Origin: Candidatus Thorarchaeota archaeon
Lineage (GTDB): Archaea; Asgardarchaeota; Thorarchaeia; Thorarchaeales; Thorarchaeaceae
Direction of reading: 5' to 3'
Length of the DNA stretch: 64,000 nucleotides
Assembly: GCA_020348985.1 (NCBI GenBank)
Contig: CP070761.1
Span: 1,567,465 to 1,631,464 of the forward strand
Positions 1 to 7,513 of the stretch are shown here, piece after piece (the stretch's first letter is position 1; the number at the start of each line of letters is the position of its first letter). The notes under the pieces were generated by a model, which was not told where the DNA came from, made no database searches, and was given only the letters and a program-made list of their open reading frames with translations. Made by a program: the position numbers and the translations under genes.

Positions 1-547
1 CTCTAAGGAAGTTCGCATTGGCAACAAGCGATTCGTAATTGTTCTCCCAGAACTCCTCTGGAATTACACCCACACTCATGAGCAGCTTGGTTTGCTCAAT
101 CCCAATCTTCTTGGCCTCCAATGTTAAGTCTCTAACGGAATGGGTGCCTAGACCGCAGCCAGCGCACAGCGATAATAGATTTGAGCTGACTAGTATCATG
201 TCAGCGGATTGAATGAGGGAATTGTGTAGGCGTGATGTCTTGATGGCATCGCACTCTTCACAATTGGGGAGATCTCTTCTTGTGCTGTAATGCTTCACAG
301 CTTCTTCAAGAACATCATTGATGCGTCTCGAGTCACTTGAGAGTTCCTTCAAAAGATTCTTGGTGCTGGCGGAGACTGTAGTATGTAGATGCACTCTCGG
401 TTCACGAGACCCATTATAGTCATGTGAGTCCATAACATCCATGAACAAACCCACCGGTTCGTGTTCAAGACATCTATTCCAGTTATAGATTCGTGAACAT
501 AAGCATTCCGAAGCAGTGAGGTTTGTTGAATCTTTGAACAAGGTCAT
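1..547 (-). CDS. Partial Cys-rich protein with ribbon-helix-helix-like segment
   Basis: The reading frame is open from an ATG at 547 to the left edge (182 codons, no stop), so the C-terminus is missing. I do not recognise the family. Residues about 50-87 (beginning RVHLHTTVSASTKNLLKEL and ending in DVLEEAVKHY) look like a CopG/Arc ribbon-helix-helix unit: a short beta strand, then two helices. Two cysteine clusters follow, NCEEC and LCAGCG, which could bind a metal or an Fe-S cluster. It starts 31 bases after the stop of the corrinoid activator gene on the same strand, so it is probably the next gene of the methyltransferase operon. A metal- or redox-sensing regulator of that operon is inference only. 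Confidence 0.6.
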   Translation of the reverse strand, partial: MTLFKDSTNLTASECLCSRIYNWNRCLEHEPVGLFMDVMDSHDYNGSREPRVHLHTTVSASTKNLLKELSSDSRRINDVLEEAVKHYSTRRDLPNCEECDAIKTSRLHNSLIQSADMILVSSNLLSLCAGCGLGTHSVRDLTLEAKKIGIEQTKLLMSVGVIPEEFWENNYESLVANANFLR

Positions 548-578
548 GACGAAGTGTCTTTCTCATGTGCACCCTTGT

Positions 579-2201
579 TCATTCGTGAAGGTGGTCGCCC
601 ATGAGAGTCCCACGAATGAAGAATTTCTCAAATTCACCGTATGAGGCTAATTCTACATATCGAGCAGAATCCGCAATTTCTTCTGCTATCTCCCTATGAG
701 CTATTGACAACAGCATCTTCTTTGCACCGTCTCCGGCTGCGTTGCCAACTTGAACAACACGATTCGGATCAATGGCGGGCAAGAGTCCAATGGAGACTGC
801 GCTTTCGGGATTGATGTATGTCCCAAATGCTCCAGCTAGATAGACAGCGTCGATTTCCGTCAATGCAACATCTGCCTCTCTAATGAGGATGTGAGTGCCT
901 GCTAGGATTGCGCTCTTGGCAAGTTGGACTTGACGAACATCCTTTTGCGTGAACAATATTCGAGACTCAGAGTCATGCTCCCCCTTCTCGACAAGGACAT
1001 AGGACGCCACCGACGGACCTACATGAATGATTCGATTCGACTCCTGCAATCTTCCGTCTTCGTCAAGCAAGCTATGCTTGAGTAGTTCTGAGACAATATC
1101 TACTATTCCCGATCCGCATATTCCTCTGGGTACACCGCCGCCGATTACTTCAATCTCGGCAGGCTGAGAAGGATCATCGATTGTAACATGTTCAATCGCA
1201 CCTTCCTGACCTCTCATTCCCTGAGATATCGTAGCCCCTTCGAATGCAGATCCGGCTGCAGCTGAACAGCAAAAGAGCTCACCGTATTTGGACAACACAA
1301 TCTCACCATTGGTTCCAATATCAGCACCGAGAACAACATCTTCAGACTGGTCGAGCCTCTGCGAAAGAATGAACGCTACGGTGTCCCCTCCCACAAATCC
1401 AGCGATATTCGGTGAGCAATAGACTTGGGCGGCCGAAACTTGGCCAAGCCCAACAACCTTTGAATCGGCGTTGAATGAATGTTTCATTGCTGGTTCATAT
1501 GGGGCAAAGCCTAATGACGAAGTGTCTATTCCCAAGAATAGGTGATGCATTGCTGTGTTACCAACTACGGAGATTCGGCCAACTGCTTCAGAGGAAACCT
1601 GGCCTGCTTCGCATACTTCCTTAATCAGTCCGTCGATCGCTTGAACGACCAAGGACTGAAGACTGGCTGCACCCTCATCATTCTGTAAGGCATGAGTGAT
1701 TCTTGTGACTACGTCCTCACCATATTCAATTTGAGGGTTGAGCATAGAAGCGCATCCAATCTGTGCCCCGTCCTTCAAGCCAAGAAGATAGGCAACAATA
1801 GTAGTAGTGCCAAGGTCAATGGCAACGCCATATTCACCGTCGATGGGCGCGTCAATAGCAATCTCATCGGTTGTGATTAGATGTTCAGCAAGAATCTTAC
1901 TTCGACCTTCAACACGTGTCAGAATCGCTCTACAATGGGCCTTTGCTGTGTGTTCACAAGCAAGACGAACTCCGCGTCTGATATCTTCGCCTTTGAGGTG
2001 AAGCGAGTCGATCTTGGTCGGCGATGGTTTGGGCTTAAGTATGATTCTACACTTGCCACATGTTCCTTTGCCTCCGCACTCAGCCGGTATATGCAAACCC
2101 ATTCTTCTTGCTGCCTCTAGAAAAGAAGTATTGGAGTCCAAAAGGATTCGTAGCCCTGAAGGCTCGAATACTACTAACCACCTCTCTTCCAAGAATGTCA
2201 C
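579..2201 (-). CDS. Reductive activator of corrinoid proteins (2Fe-2S ferredoxin plus ASKHA domain)
   Basis: This 540-residue protein matches the RACE/DUF4445 family, which uses ATP and low-potential electrons to reduce inactive Co(II) corrinoid proteins back to Co(I). The N-terminal plant-type 2Fe-2S domain has ligands C42, C48, C51 (ECGGKGTCGKC) and C82. The ASKHA ATPase part begins near residue 125 with AIDLGTTTIVAYLL, and a second phosphate-binding stretch reads GADIGTNGEIVL. The start is GTG, immediately after the TAG stop of the MtrH-like gene, so the two are almost certainly co-translated. Its place behind a corrinoid protein and two methyltransferases fits repair of that corrinoid protein. 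It lacks the long bacterial-ferredoxin tail of methanogen RamA; the electron donor is unknown. Confidence 0.92.
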   Translation of the reverse strand: MTFLEERWLVVFEPSGLRILLDSNTSFLEAARRMGLHIPAECGGKGTCGKCRIILKPKPSPTKIDSLHLKGEDIRRGVRLACEHTAKAHCRAILTRVEGRSKILAEHLITTDEIAIDAPIDGEYGVAIDLGTTTIVAYLLGLKDGAQIGCASMLNPQIEYGEDVVTRITHALQNDEGAASLQSLVVQAIDGLIKEVCEAGQVSSEAVGRISVVGNTAMHHLFLGIDTSSLGFAPYEPAMKHSFNADSKVVGLGQVSAAQVYCSPNIAGFVGGDTVAFILSQRLDQSEDVVLGADIGTNGEIVLSKYGELFCCSAAAGSAFEGATISQGMRGQEGAIEHVTIDDPSQPAEIEVIGGGVPRGICGSGIVDIVSELLKHSLLDEDGRLQESNRIIHVGPSVASYVLVEKGEHDSESRILFTQKDVRQVQLAKSAILAGTHILIREADVALTEIDAVYLAGAFGTYINPESAVSIGLLPAIDPNRVVQVGNAAGDGAKKMLLSIAHREIAEEIADSARYVELASYGEFEKFFIRGTLMGDHLHE

Positions 2202-3107
2202 CTAACTTATCCTGTAACGAGGATGTGTCTTGTCAATGGGGGTTCGAGTTTCAAGCAAAATACCCGATAGCGCTACATCAATCATTGCAATAGACGGGTA
2301 GACAATTGGTGCATCTTGTACCGGGCCGTACAGGACAAAGTCAGCCCCTAAGACAACAGGCATCAGATTGGATCCGACGAAAGCAGGCTTTTTCGCTTCA
2401 TCTCCAAACTTCGGAACCAACCCCCTCCAAGTACTAACAGCATTGTGTGCGCCGCAGCCAACAGGGTATCCTTGTTTTTCTTTGATAGTTTGTAGTGCTT
2501 TACAAGCTAGGCCTAGAGTGAGTAGGTCTGCAACACCTGTGTCGATGAGCAAGTTTGTGAAACCAGAATTCTTTGCTTTTTTTATTAGGGAATCAGCCAA
2601 TTCAACTCTCTTCGTGGCTGATGCCATGGCTTCTGACGAGAAAGTGAGAAGCACTACATTCTTGAGGCCAGTATCCTGGAACCGGGAATAGACTTCGCCT
2701 GAAGATTCAGGAGTCAGGGAATTCAAAACCACTCTATGAAGAAGACCAGCATCGCTTGCAGCATTCACACCGGCAAGATTGACTGCTGTTTGGTCTGATC
2801 CATCAATCATGAGTGGAGAATCTGTCATGTCGGCTAGCAATCGGATGTATCTGTCGGCTGCCTCTGGAGATATCGCAACGACATCTAACATGCTGGGCAA
2901 TCCGGTCTTTTCAGAAGTCTCCTCCAAATTCTGGAGGACATCCTCTGTTCCCGCTACATCAATTCTGCCCGATTTGGGATCTAAAACGAGTCTGTCACCT
3001 GTGTAGAAAATTGACCCTACTAGGACTGTGGGATTGACACCAGGTTGTCCACCTATCTTTACTCCACCGATTTCAAGTATCTTTTGTTCGACTTGATATT
3101 CGAACAA
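2202..3107 (-). CDS. MtrH-like corrinoid:tetrahydro(methano)pterin methyltransferase
   Basis: The protein resembles subunit H of tetrahydromethanopterin S-methyltransferase and the MtgA-type enzymes that move a methyl group between a corrinoid protein and a tetrahydropterin. Signature stretches are GGVKIGGQPGVNPTVLVGSI near the N-terminus, then MIDGSD, DTGVADLLTLG and PVGCGAHNA. I place the start at TTG 3107: a GGAGGTGA ribosome site lies 8 bases upstream and MtrH proteins begin at this point, whereas the in-frame GTG at 3146 would add 13 residues not seen in the family. That gives 301 residues. No other Mtr subunit is present, so it acts as a soluble transferase. It is flanked by the MtmB-like gene and the corrinoid activator; direction of methyl flow cannot be read from sequence. 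Confidence 0.9.
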   Translation of the reverse strand: MFEYQVEQKILEIGGVKIGGQPGVNPTVLVGSIFYTGDRLVLDPKSGRIDVAGTEDVLQNLEETSEKTGLPSMLDVVAISPEAADRYIRLLADMTDSPLMIDGSDQTAVNLAGVNAASDAGLLHRVVLNSLTPESSGEVYSRFQDTGLKNVVLLTFSSEAMASATKRVELADSLIKKAKNSGFTNLLIDTGVADLLTLGLACKALQTIKEKQGYPVGCGAHNAVSTWRGLVPKFGDEAKKPAFVGSNLMPVVLGADFVLYGPVQDAPIVYPSIAMIDVALSGILLETRTPIDKTHPRYRIS

Positions 3108-3110
3108 GGG

Positions 3111-3120
3111 TCTCACCTCC
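3111..3120 (-). promoter_or_regulatory. Strong Shine-Dalgarno site of the MtrH-like gene
   Basis: Read on the minus strand this is GGAGGTGAGA, a near-perfect anti-16S match 8 bases before TTG 3107. It decides the start of the MtrH-like gene in favour of the TTG over the upstream GTG at 3146. Confidence 0.75.
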
Positions 3121-3156
3121 AATAATGAGCGTCGACGCGACCCCACGTTAGATTGA

Positions 3157-4536
3157 TTAATAGAGGAATCTCACACCGAGGTCCGCAACCTCTTGCTTCA
3201 CTCTTTCATATATCTCGTAGCACTCCTTTGAAGGTCTACCGGTCACAGGATCACAGCACTCTTGGAACGTTTTGCCCCTTGGTGGGTCACCAACCCTGTC
3301 AGCAAATCTCGGGATGATTCTCTTTACAATCTCGTTTGCATCATCCCTTGTGATACCAGCAGACGCGTAGGCAACCTCCGAGGCGAACATTGGCTCAATT
3401 GGTGTCAGATAATCTGTGTACTTCCCTCTGGCAACGCCTCCGGTCTCAATTGACCCTCCTGAAGATATTCCGCCAATGAATTCTGCAGCAAACTCGTAAA
3501 GCACCATCTCGGTACAGGGGCCCGCAGCAGTGTAGTTGTAATATAGCGCTGGCACCTGTGTATTCCTTGACACAGCCTGCAGGTATTGGCTGGCCACCCA
3601 GATTAGCTCTGGTGTGGAACTTGAGGTATACTTGAGGTGGATCGGGAAGCACAGTGTCCAGGATGCGCCAAGGGTCATTATTGCCATTATGTGAAAAGCC
3701 GTGGACGTGATTGCTGTTCCTTCTGCTCCCCCTGCAAAGCCACCATAGATGGGACCATGAATCCCTGCGATTGGAACATTCAGTGATTGTAGAAGTGCTG
3801 CACGATTCAGCAAATCAAAATCTGTCTTTAGCTCAGCAAGCTGAGCAATCATGTATCCGTCTGTCTTCCGTAGTCCAAAATCGGGATGCAAACCTGAAGC
3901 AAGGGCGATAGCGGACTCTGCGGTCCCAATAGCATTCATGATGGGTAGTCCAGGTCGCCCAGCTCTTCTCAAAGCCTCCCGCCCCAGAACCACAGTTCGT
4001 ATACTACCCTCGATTTCGAGTGGTGATTTCGCACGAATGCTCATATCGCCGACATTAGCCAGGCAGGGAGTGGTAATCGCGTTTGCAATCGGTATCAGTT
4101 CTGCATAGTTTTGAACAAGTTTCATGAACACGTTCTCACTAGACACAGTTACCCCCCCGGCCCCTGCGAAAATCCATGGTTTCTCCTTTGACTCTGGCTT
4201 CCTTGGTAGCAGAGTTCGTTGTTCCATACCCTCGCCCAGAAGTGCATGGTCAAAGGATGTGTTGATGCTGTCACGAACCTCCTTCTCTGTGAACGAGATT
4301 ACTCGTTCAGTGTCCTTGTTGAATACTCCGATCTCGACGATAAGGTCAAAAGCTGCTTTGAATACTGAATCTGCTAGCCCGTCATCAGAGGAAATCACGA
4401 TGTTAGGATCGTACGTGACATCATATTCTTTAACAAGCTCTTGGACTCGCGGAGCAAAGATTCGCAAATCGTAGTCCTTTTCCAAGCAGGGCTTTCCTTC
4501 AAGAGACCTTCGAGTAATCTCCAGTATGTTCAGCAT
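3157..4536 (-). CDS. MtmB-family methylamine methyltransferase lacking pyrrolysine
   Basis: This 459-residue protein aligns (from memory) along its length with methanogen monomethylamine methyltransferase MtmB (458 residues). Shared blocks are SPLE(I/V), AGRPG, QLAELK, PIYGGFAGG, AGPCTEM, GKTFQEC and DLGVRF. MtmB transfers the substrate methyl to a corrinoid protein. In MtmB the AGRPG block is followed by a residue, a Gly-Val pair and pyrrolysine 202 (UAG). Here the block at 192-196 is followed by L, P, I and Met200, and no in-frame TAG interrupts the gene. The real substrate may therefore not be monomethylamine. The start is ATG 4536, after GGGATGAG, with only 4 bases between the corrinoid-protein stop and this start. 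The context (corrinoid protein, MtrH-like, activator) supports corrinoid-dependent demethylation. Confidence 0.9.
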   Translation of the reverse strand: MLNILEITRRSLEGKPCLEKDYDLRIFAPRVQELVKEYDVTYDPNIVISSDDGLADSVFKAAFDLIVEIGVFNKDTERVISFTEKEVRDSINTSFDHALLGEGMEQRTLLPRKPESKEKPWIFAGAGGVTVSSENVFMKLVQNYAELIPIANAITTPCLANVGDMSIRAKSPLEIEGSIRTVVLGREALRRAGRPGLPIMNAIGTAESAIALASGLHPDFGLRKTDGYMIAQLAELKTDFDLLNRAALLQSLNVPIAGIHGPIYGGFAGGAEGTAITSTAFHIMAIMTLGASWTLCFPIHLKYTSSSTPELIWVASQYLQAVSRNTQVPALYYNYTAAGPCTEMVLYEFAAEFIGGISSGGSIETGGVARGKYTDYLTPIEPMFASEVAYASAGITRDDANEIVKRIIPRFADRVGDPPRGKTFQECCDPVTGRPSKECYEIYERVKQEVADLGVRFLY

Positions 4537-4540
4537 TCAC

Positions 4541-5188
4541 TCATCCCTTCCTTTCCTCAATCAGTCTAATTGCTTCACGCACAGCCTCCGGCGCAGTCTC
4601 GGCAAAGCCATCAGCACCAATTTCATCAGCCCATTCCTGGTTAGTTGGGCCGCCGCCAACCATGACAATGAACCTGTCGCGTTTTCCAGTCTCCTGCAGA
4701 TAGTCGATGACATCCTTTTGGCCGCCAAGAGTAGAAGTCATGAGAGCTGAGATTGCGATTATGTCGGCATCGATTTTCTCCGCCTCTTCCACGAACCTTG
4801 ATGTTGCAACATCGCAGCCGAGGTCGGTCACCGCAAAACCATTAGCAACAAGCATGGCCTTGAGGATGTTCTTCCCAATCTCGTGAATATCACCACGAAC
4901 CGTTCCAACCACGACTCTTCCTGCTACAGGTACTTCTTCTTTTGGCATCTTTGGTAGAATCACATCCAAAGCCGCCATCATAGCTTCTCCGGAAAGCATG
5001 AGATTTGTGAGGAATATCTCCATTCGCTCGAACTGCTCACCAACATGTTTGGCCCCTTCGGAAACACCCTTCTCAAGAGCCACCAAAGGACTGACGCCAG
5101 CTTCAAGAGCAGCTTCTGCGTATTGGGTGACTTTCTCAGCATCTCCTTCAATAATGGCTTCTTTCAGTTTGGCAATGTCTTCTGACAT
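4541..5188 (-). CDS. Methyltransferase corrinoid protein (MtmC/MttC-like)
   Basis: This is a two-domain corrinoid shuttle protein: a helical cap (residues 1-85) and a Rossmann B12-binding domain. With the start at ATG 5188 it has 215 residues, the usual family length. The base-off, His-on signature is D100-x-H102-x-x-G105 (RGDIHEIGKNIL). SALMTST near 147-153 and the VGGGPTNQEWADEIGADGF stretch complete the cobalamin site. H102 would ligate cobalt and carry the methyl from the MtmB-like enzyme to the MtrH-like enzyme. An ATG 15 bases upstream (5203) is a possible start. The frame extends to 5275, but that part is Cys-rich and unlike the family. The stop lies 4 bases before the MtmB-like start. 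Confidence 0.95.
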   Translation of the reverse strand: MSEDIAKLKEAIIEGDAEKVTQYAEAALEAGVSPLVALEKGVSEGAKHVGEQFERMEIFLTNLMLSGEAMMAALDVILPKMPKEEVPVAGRVVVGTVRGDIHEIGKNILKAMLVANGFAVTDLGCDVATSRFVEEAEKIDADIIAISALMTSTLGGQKDVIDYLQETGKRDRFIVMVGGGPTNQEWADEIGADGFAETAPEAVREAIRLIEERKG

Positions 5189-5324
5189 GTTCCTGACATC
5201 CATCGAGATAATGAGTAGACATCTGGATGAACAGACACAAAAGCACTCCCAACACCTGTGAACACTCTTGAACAAACTCGTTCTTCAAGAGTGCAATGTA
5301 ATCCACAGTGAGTGTTAAATCGGA

Positions 5325-7154
5325 TTACCTAATATCCTTCAATCCGAGTCTCTCGACGGTTTCATCTGTGGGAATTCCATTCTTGTCCCAGCCGCGCAGC
5401 TCATAGAATCTGTCAAGACAGGCCTCAAAATCCGCTCTATCAACGAAAGAACGCATTCCCTCAGCAGGGCCAGAAGCAACTGGCTGCCAGAATCGTGGAG
5501 GGAGTTCATCATCCTTTCTTGAGACACCTTCTCTTACGTTGAATAGCCGAGTAAGGGTCTCTACTCTCTCTGCAAAGACCTTCACACTTTCCTCATCGTA
5601 TTCAAGTCCTGTGGCACCATTAAGCAAGCGAATCTTCTGATTATGGCTTAGAGGCAAGTGGTACGTAAAATGACATACAACAAGTGAATCTGTCAAGTGT
5701 TTCTCGTCCCTAGCCTTTGTCATGGATTCGACCACATCTATCGCTGACGAAATCGGCTTGTCAGTTGTTGATGGCCAACCTCTAAGGTGACTTGCACCTA
5801 CTTCAGCAGTTGCATAGGAAAGACCCATCCCCTTCTTTCCTCGAGGGTCCCAAGCAGCCACAGATAGTCCCTTTACATGGACGGCAAGCTCTTCACTGCC
5901 TTTCCCAATTCTTTCAGCTGCTCTCCTCACACCGTTGGCCAAAATGTCACCAATGCCTTCTCTTCCGGCAATCATCTGGAGCAGTTCCATTGCCGCCGCA
6001 CCATCGCCGAATCTCATGGAAAAGCCAAGATCATCTTCCGTTATGATGCCCCTTTCGAATGCCTCCATCGCAAACGCCAGAACTGAACCTGCCGCTATTG
6101 TGTCGATGCCGAGATCATCGCAAAGGTGATTGAGTTGGAGAAGGATATACGGATCGCTTATCCCCAGATTGCCACTCAACATAGCCTCAGTTTCATATTC
6201 GGAAGTTACCTCCACAGCCATCTTTGGAGCTCTCGGATCAGCTACCCTGTGAGCATGCGTACACCTCATTATGCACTGGGGACATGACAAGTGCTGACCA
6301 GAATACCATTCATGCATAGCTTCAGGTTGCACCTTCTCGTTCTCTTCGAAAAAGCTTGTCTGCCAATTTCGTGTGGGAAACTGGCCACGTTCGTTGGAGA
6401 CCTCAATAAGAAAAGATGTTCCATACCTCCTGAAGTCAAAATTCCATGCATCAGTGGCCATATCCTTCCATGAAGTAGTCACTTCACGATTGACTTCACT
6501 GATTGCATCGGAATCATATGCTTCAATCATACCAGAACCTCTGACCACAACTGCTTTGAGATTCTTTGACCCCATCACAGCTCCAGGACCACCTCGGCCT
6601 GTTTGATGAGCGAGTTCGGAGCCGGCCGCAGCAATCAGCGACAGATTCTCCCCTGCTGGACCTATGACATACACTATGTGATCGTCACCAAATCGCTCGC
6701 GTAGAATCCTGGTTGAATCGTGAATCCCTCTGCCCCAAAGGTCTTCTGCACTCTCTAGACGCAGAGAGTCATCTTCAAGAACAAGCACAGTAGGCTTGTC
6801 TGCCTTGCCTTTGACGCACAATACATCGTAGCCTGATTTCTTTATTTCCCTTCCCAGGGCGTGTCCACAATGTGAATCTAGGTAGAGCCCCGTGAGAGGT
6901 GACTTGGTCACTAACGTCCACCTGGCTACGCTAGGACCATTTAGCCCTTGCATAGGTCCTGTGAGGAAGAACAGAACATTCTCTGGCCTAAGGGGGTCGA
7001 CTCCTGCTTCCAGTTCTCTATACAGTAGGTATGCTCCAAGTCCCTTTCCGCCCAGGAATTGCTCGTAGACACTTGTATCAAGGCTCTCCTCATTTGTGGA
7101 TCCTGTTGACAAATCAACCCAAAGGATTTTGCCAGTCCAACATTCATGTGTCAT
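5325..7154 (-). CDS. Aldehyde:ferredoxin oxidoreductase family protein (tungsten/molybdenum)
   Basis: This roughly 609-residue member of the AOR family is a cytosolic tungstopterin enzyme that oxidises aldehydes to acids and reduces ferredoxin. The N-terminal AOR domain starts with WTGKILWVDLSTGS and includes FLGGKGLGAYLL, TGP and GRGGPGAVMGSKNLKAV. The 4Fe-4S ligands are visible as CPQCIMRC in the 290s and a fourth Cys near 494 (VVCHF), the spacing known for Pyrococcus AOR. I chose ATG 7154 because GGAG lies 9 bases upstream; TTG two codons earlier is an alternative. A 136-base gap separates it from the corrinoid protein gene. It could supply reduced ferredoxin for corrinoid activation or oxidise an aldehyde from substrate breakdown; both are inference. 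Confidence 0.93.
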   Translation of the reverse strand: MTHECWTGKILWVDLSTGSTNEESLDTSVYEQFLGGKGLGAYLLYRELEAGVDPLRPENVLFFLTGPMQGLNGPSVARWTLVTKSPLTGLYLDSHCGHALGREIKKSGYDVLCVKGKADKPTVLVLEDDSLRLESAEDLWGRGIHDSTRILRERFGDDHIVYVIGPAGENLSLIAAAGSELAHQTGRGGPGAVMGSKNLKAVVVRGSGMIEAYDSDAISEVNREVTTSWKDMATDAWNFDFRRYGTSFLIEVSNERGQFPTRNWQTSFFEENEKVQPEAMHEWYSGQHLSCPQCIMRCTHAHRVADPRAPKMAVEVTSEYETEAMLSGNLGISDPYILLQLNHLCDDLGIDTIAAGSVLAFAMEAFERGIITEDDLGFSMRFGDGAAAMELLQMIAGREGIGDILANGVRRAAERIGKGSEELAVHVKGLSVAAWDPRGKKGMGLSYATAEVGASHLRGWPSTTDKPISSAIDVVESMTKARDEKHLTDSLVVCHFTYHLPLSHNQKIRLLNGATGLEYDEESVKVFAERVETLTRLFNVREGVSRKDDELPPRFWQPVASGPAEGMRSFVDRADFEACLDRFYELRGWDKNGIPTDETVERLGLKDIR

Positions 7155-7187
7155 GTCCAATCTCTCCGAATAGAAGGGTCACATAGA

Positions 7188-7334
7188 CTATGAAACATCA
7201 ATCCTTTTGATCTCATCCAGTTCCATGTCCCTCAAGTGAGTCAGTAATGCCATCATCACATCGTGAATGACATTGTTCACAAACTCATTCATTGGAACCC
7301 TCTTTCCTTTCACATATAGCTCGATTGGAGGCAT
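7188..7334 (-). CDS. Small hypothetical protein upstream of the AOR gene
   Basis: A 48-residue frame begins at ATG 7334 (MPPIELYVKGKRVPMN...) and ends with KRIDVS and TAG. It has a short beta-strand-like N-terminus (IELYVKGKRVPM) and a helix with hydrophobic spacing (NEFVNNVIHDVMMALLTHL). It ends 33 bases before the AOR start on the same strand, and a TATA-like element lies about 60 bases upstream, so it may be the first gene of the methyl-transfer operon. GAGGT is 13 bases upstream; in-frame GTG and TTG codons 4 and 5 codons earlier are other possible starts. I do not know its function. Confidence 0.5.
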   Translation of the reverse strand: MPPIELYVKGKRVPMNEFVNNVIHDVMMALLTHLRDMELDEIKRIDVS

Positions 7335-7390
7335 TGAGTGTGTCACCAACCTCAGATGATTGAAGACGGGTTTTTCTCTCTTTGGATGGG

Positions 7391-7399
7391 TTTATTTCT
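7391..7399 (-). promoter_or_regulatory. Probable TATA box of the methyl-transfer operon
   Basis: On the minus strand this reads AGAAATAAA, A-rich within a mixed sequence, 57 bases before ATG 7334. It would put the transcript start near 7365 and leave a leader of about 30 bases. It is divergent from the promoter at 7448. Confidence 0.35.
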
Positions 7400-7447
7400 C
7401 TTCTTACGGGTCGGCAGAAGCCTTGCTTCAAAGCGCCCTCCGAATGG

Positions 7448-7456
7448 TTAATATAC
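7448..7456 (+). promoter_or_regulatory. Probable TATA box of the 7514 membrane-protein gene
   Basis: The sequence TTAATATAC is a good archaeal TATA match. It lies 58 bases before ATG 7514, so transcription would start near 7480 and give a leader that includes the GAGAGG ribosome site. Confidence 0.45.
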
Positions 7457-7513
7457 CGCCCCCATTTCAGACCCAGCCACGATAGAAGACCACTCTAGTA
7501 GAGAGGAATGAGA

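Noticed and set aside
3157..4536. A hidden UAG pyrrolysine codon in the MtmB-like gene
   Set aside because: The frame is continuous without TAG and the aligned position encodes Met.
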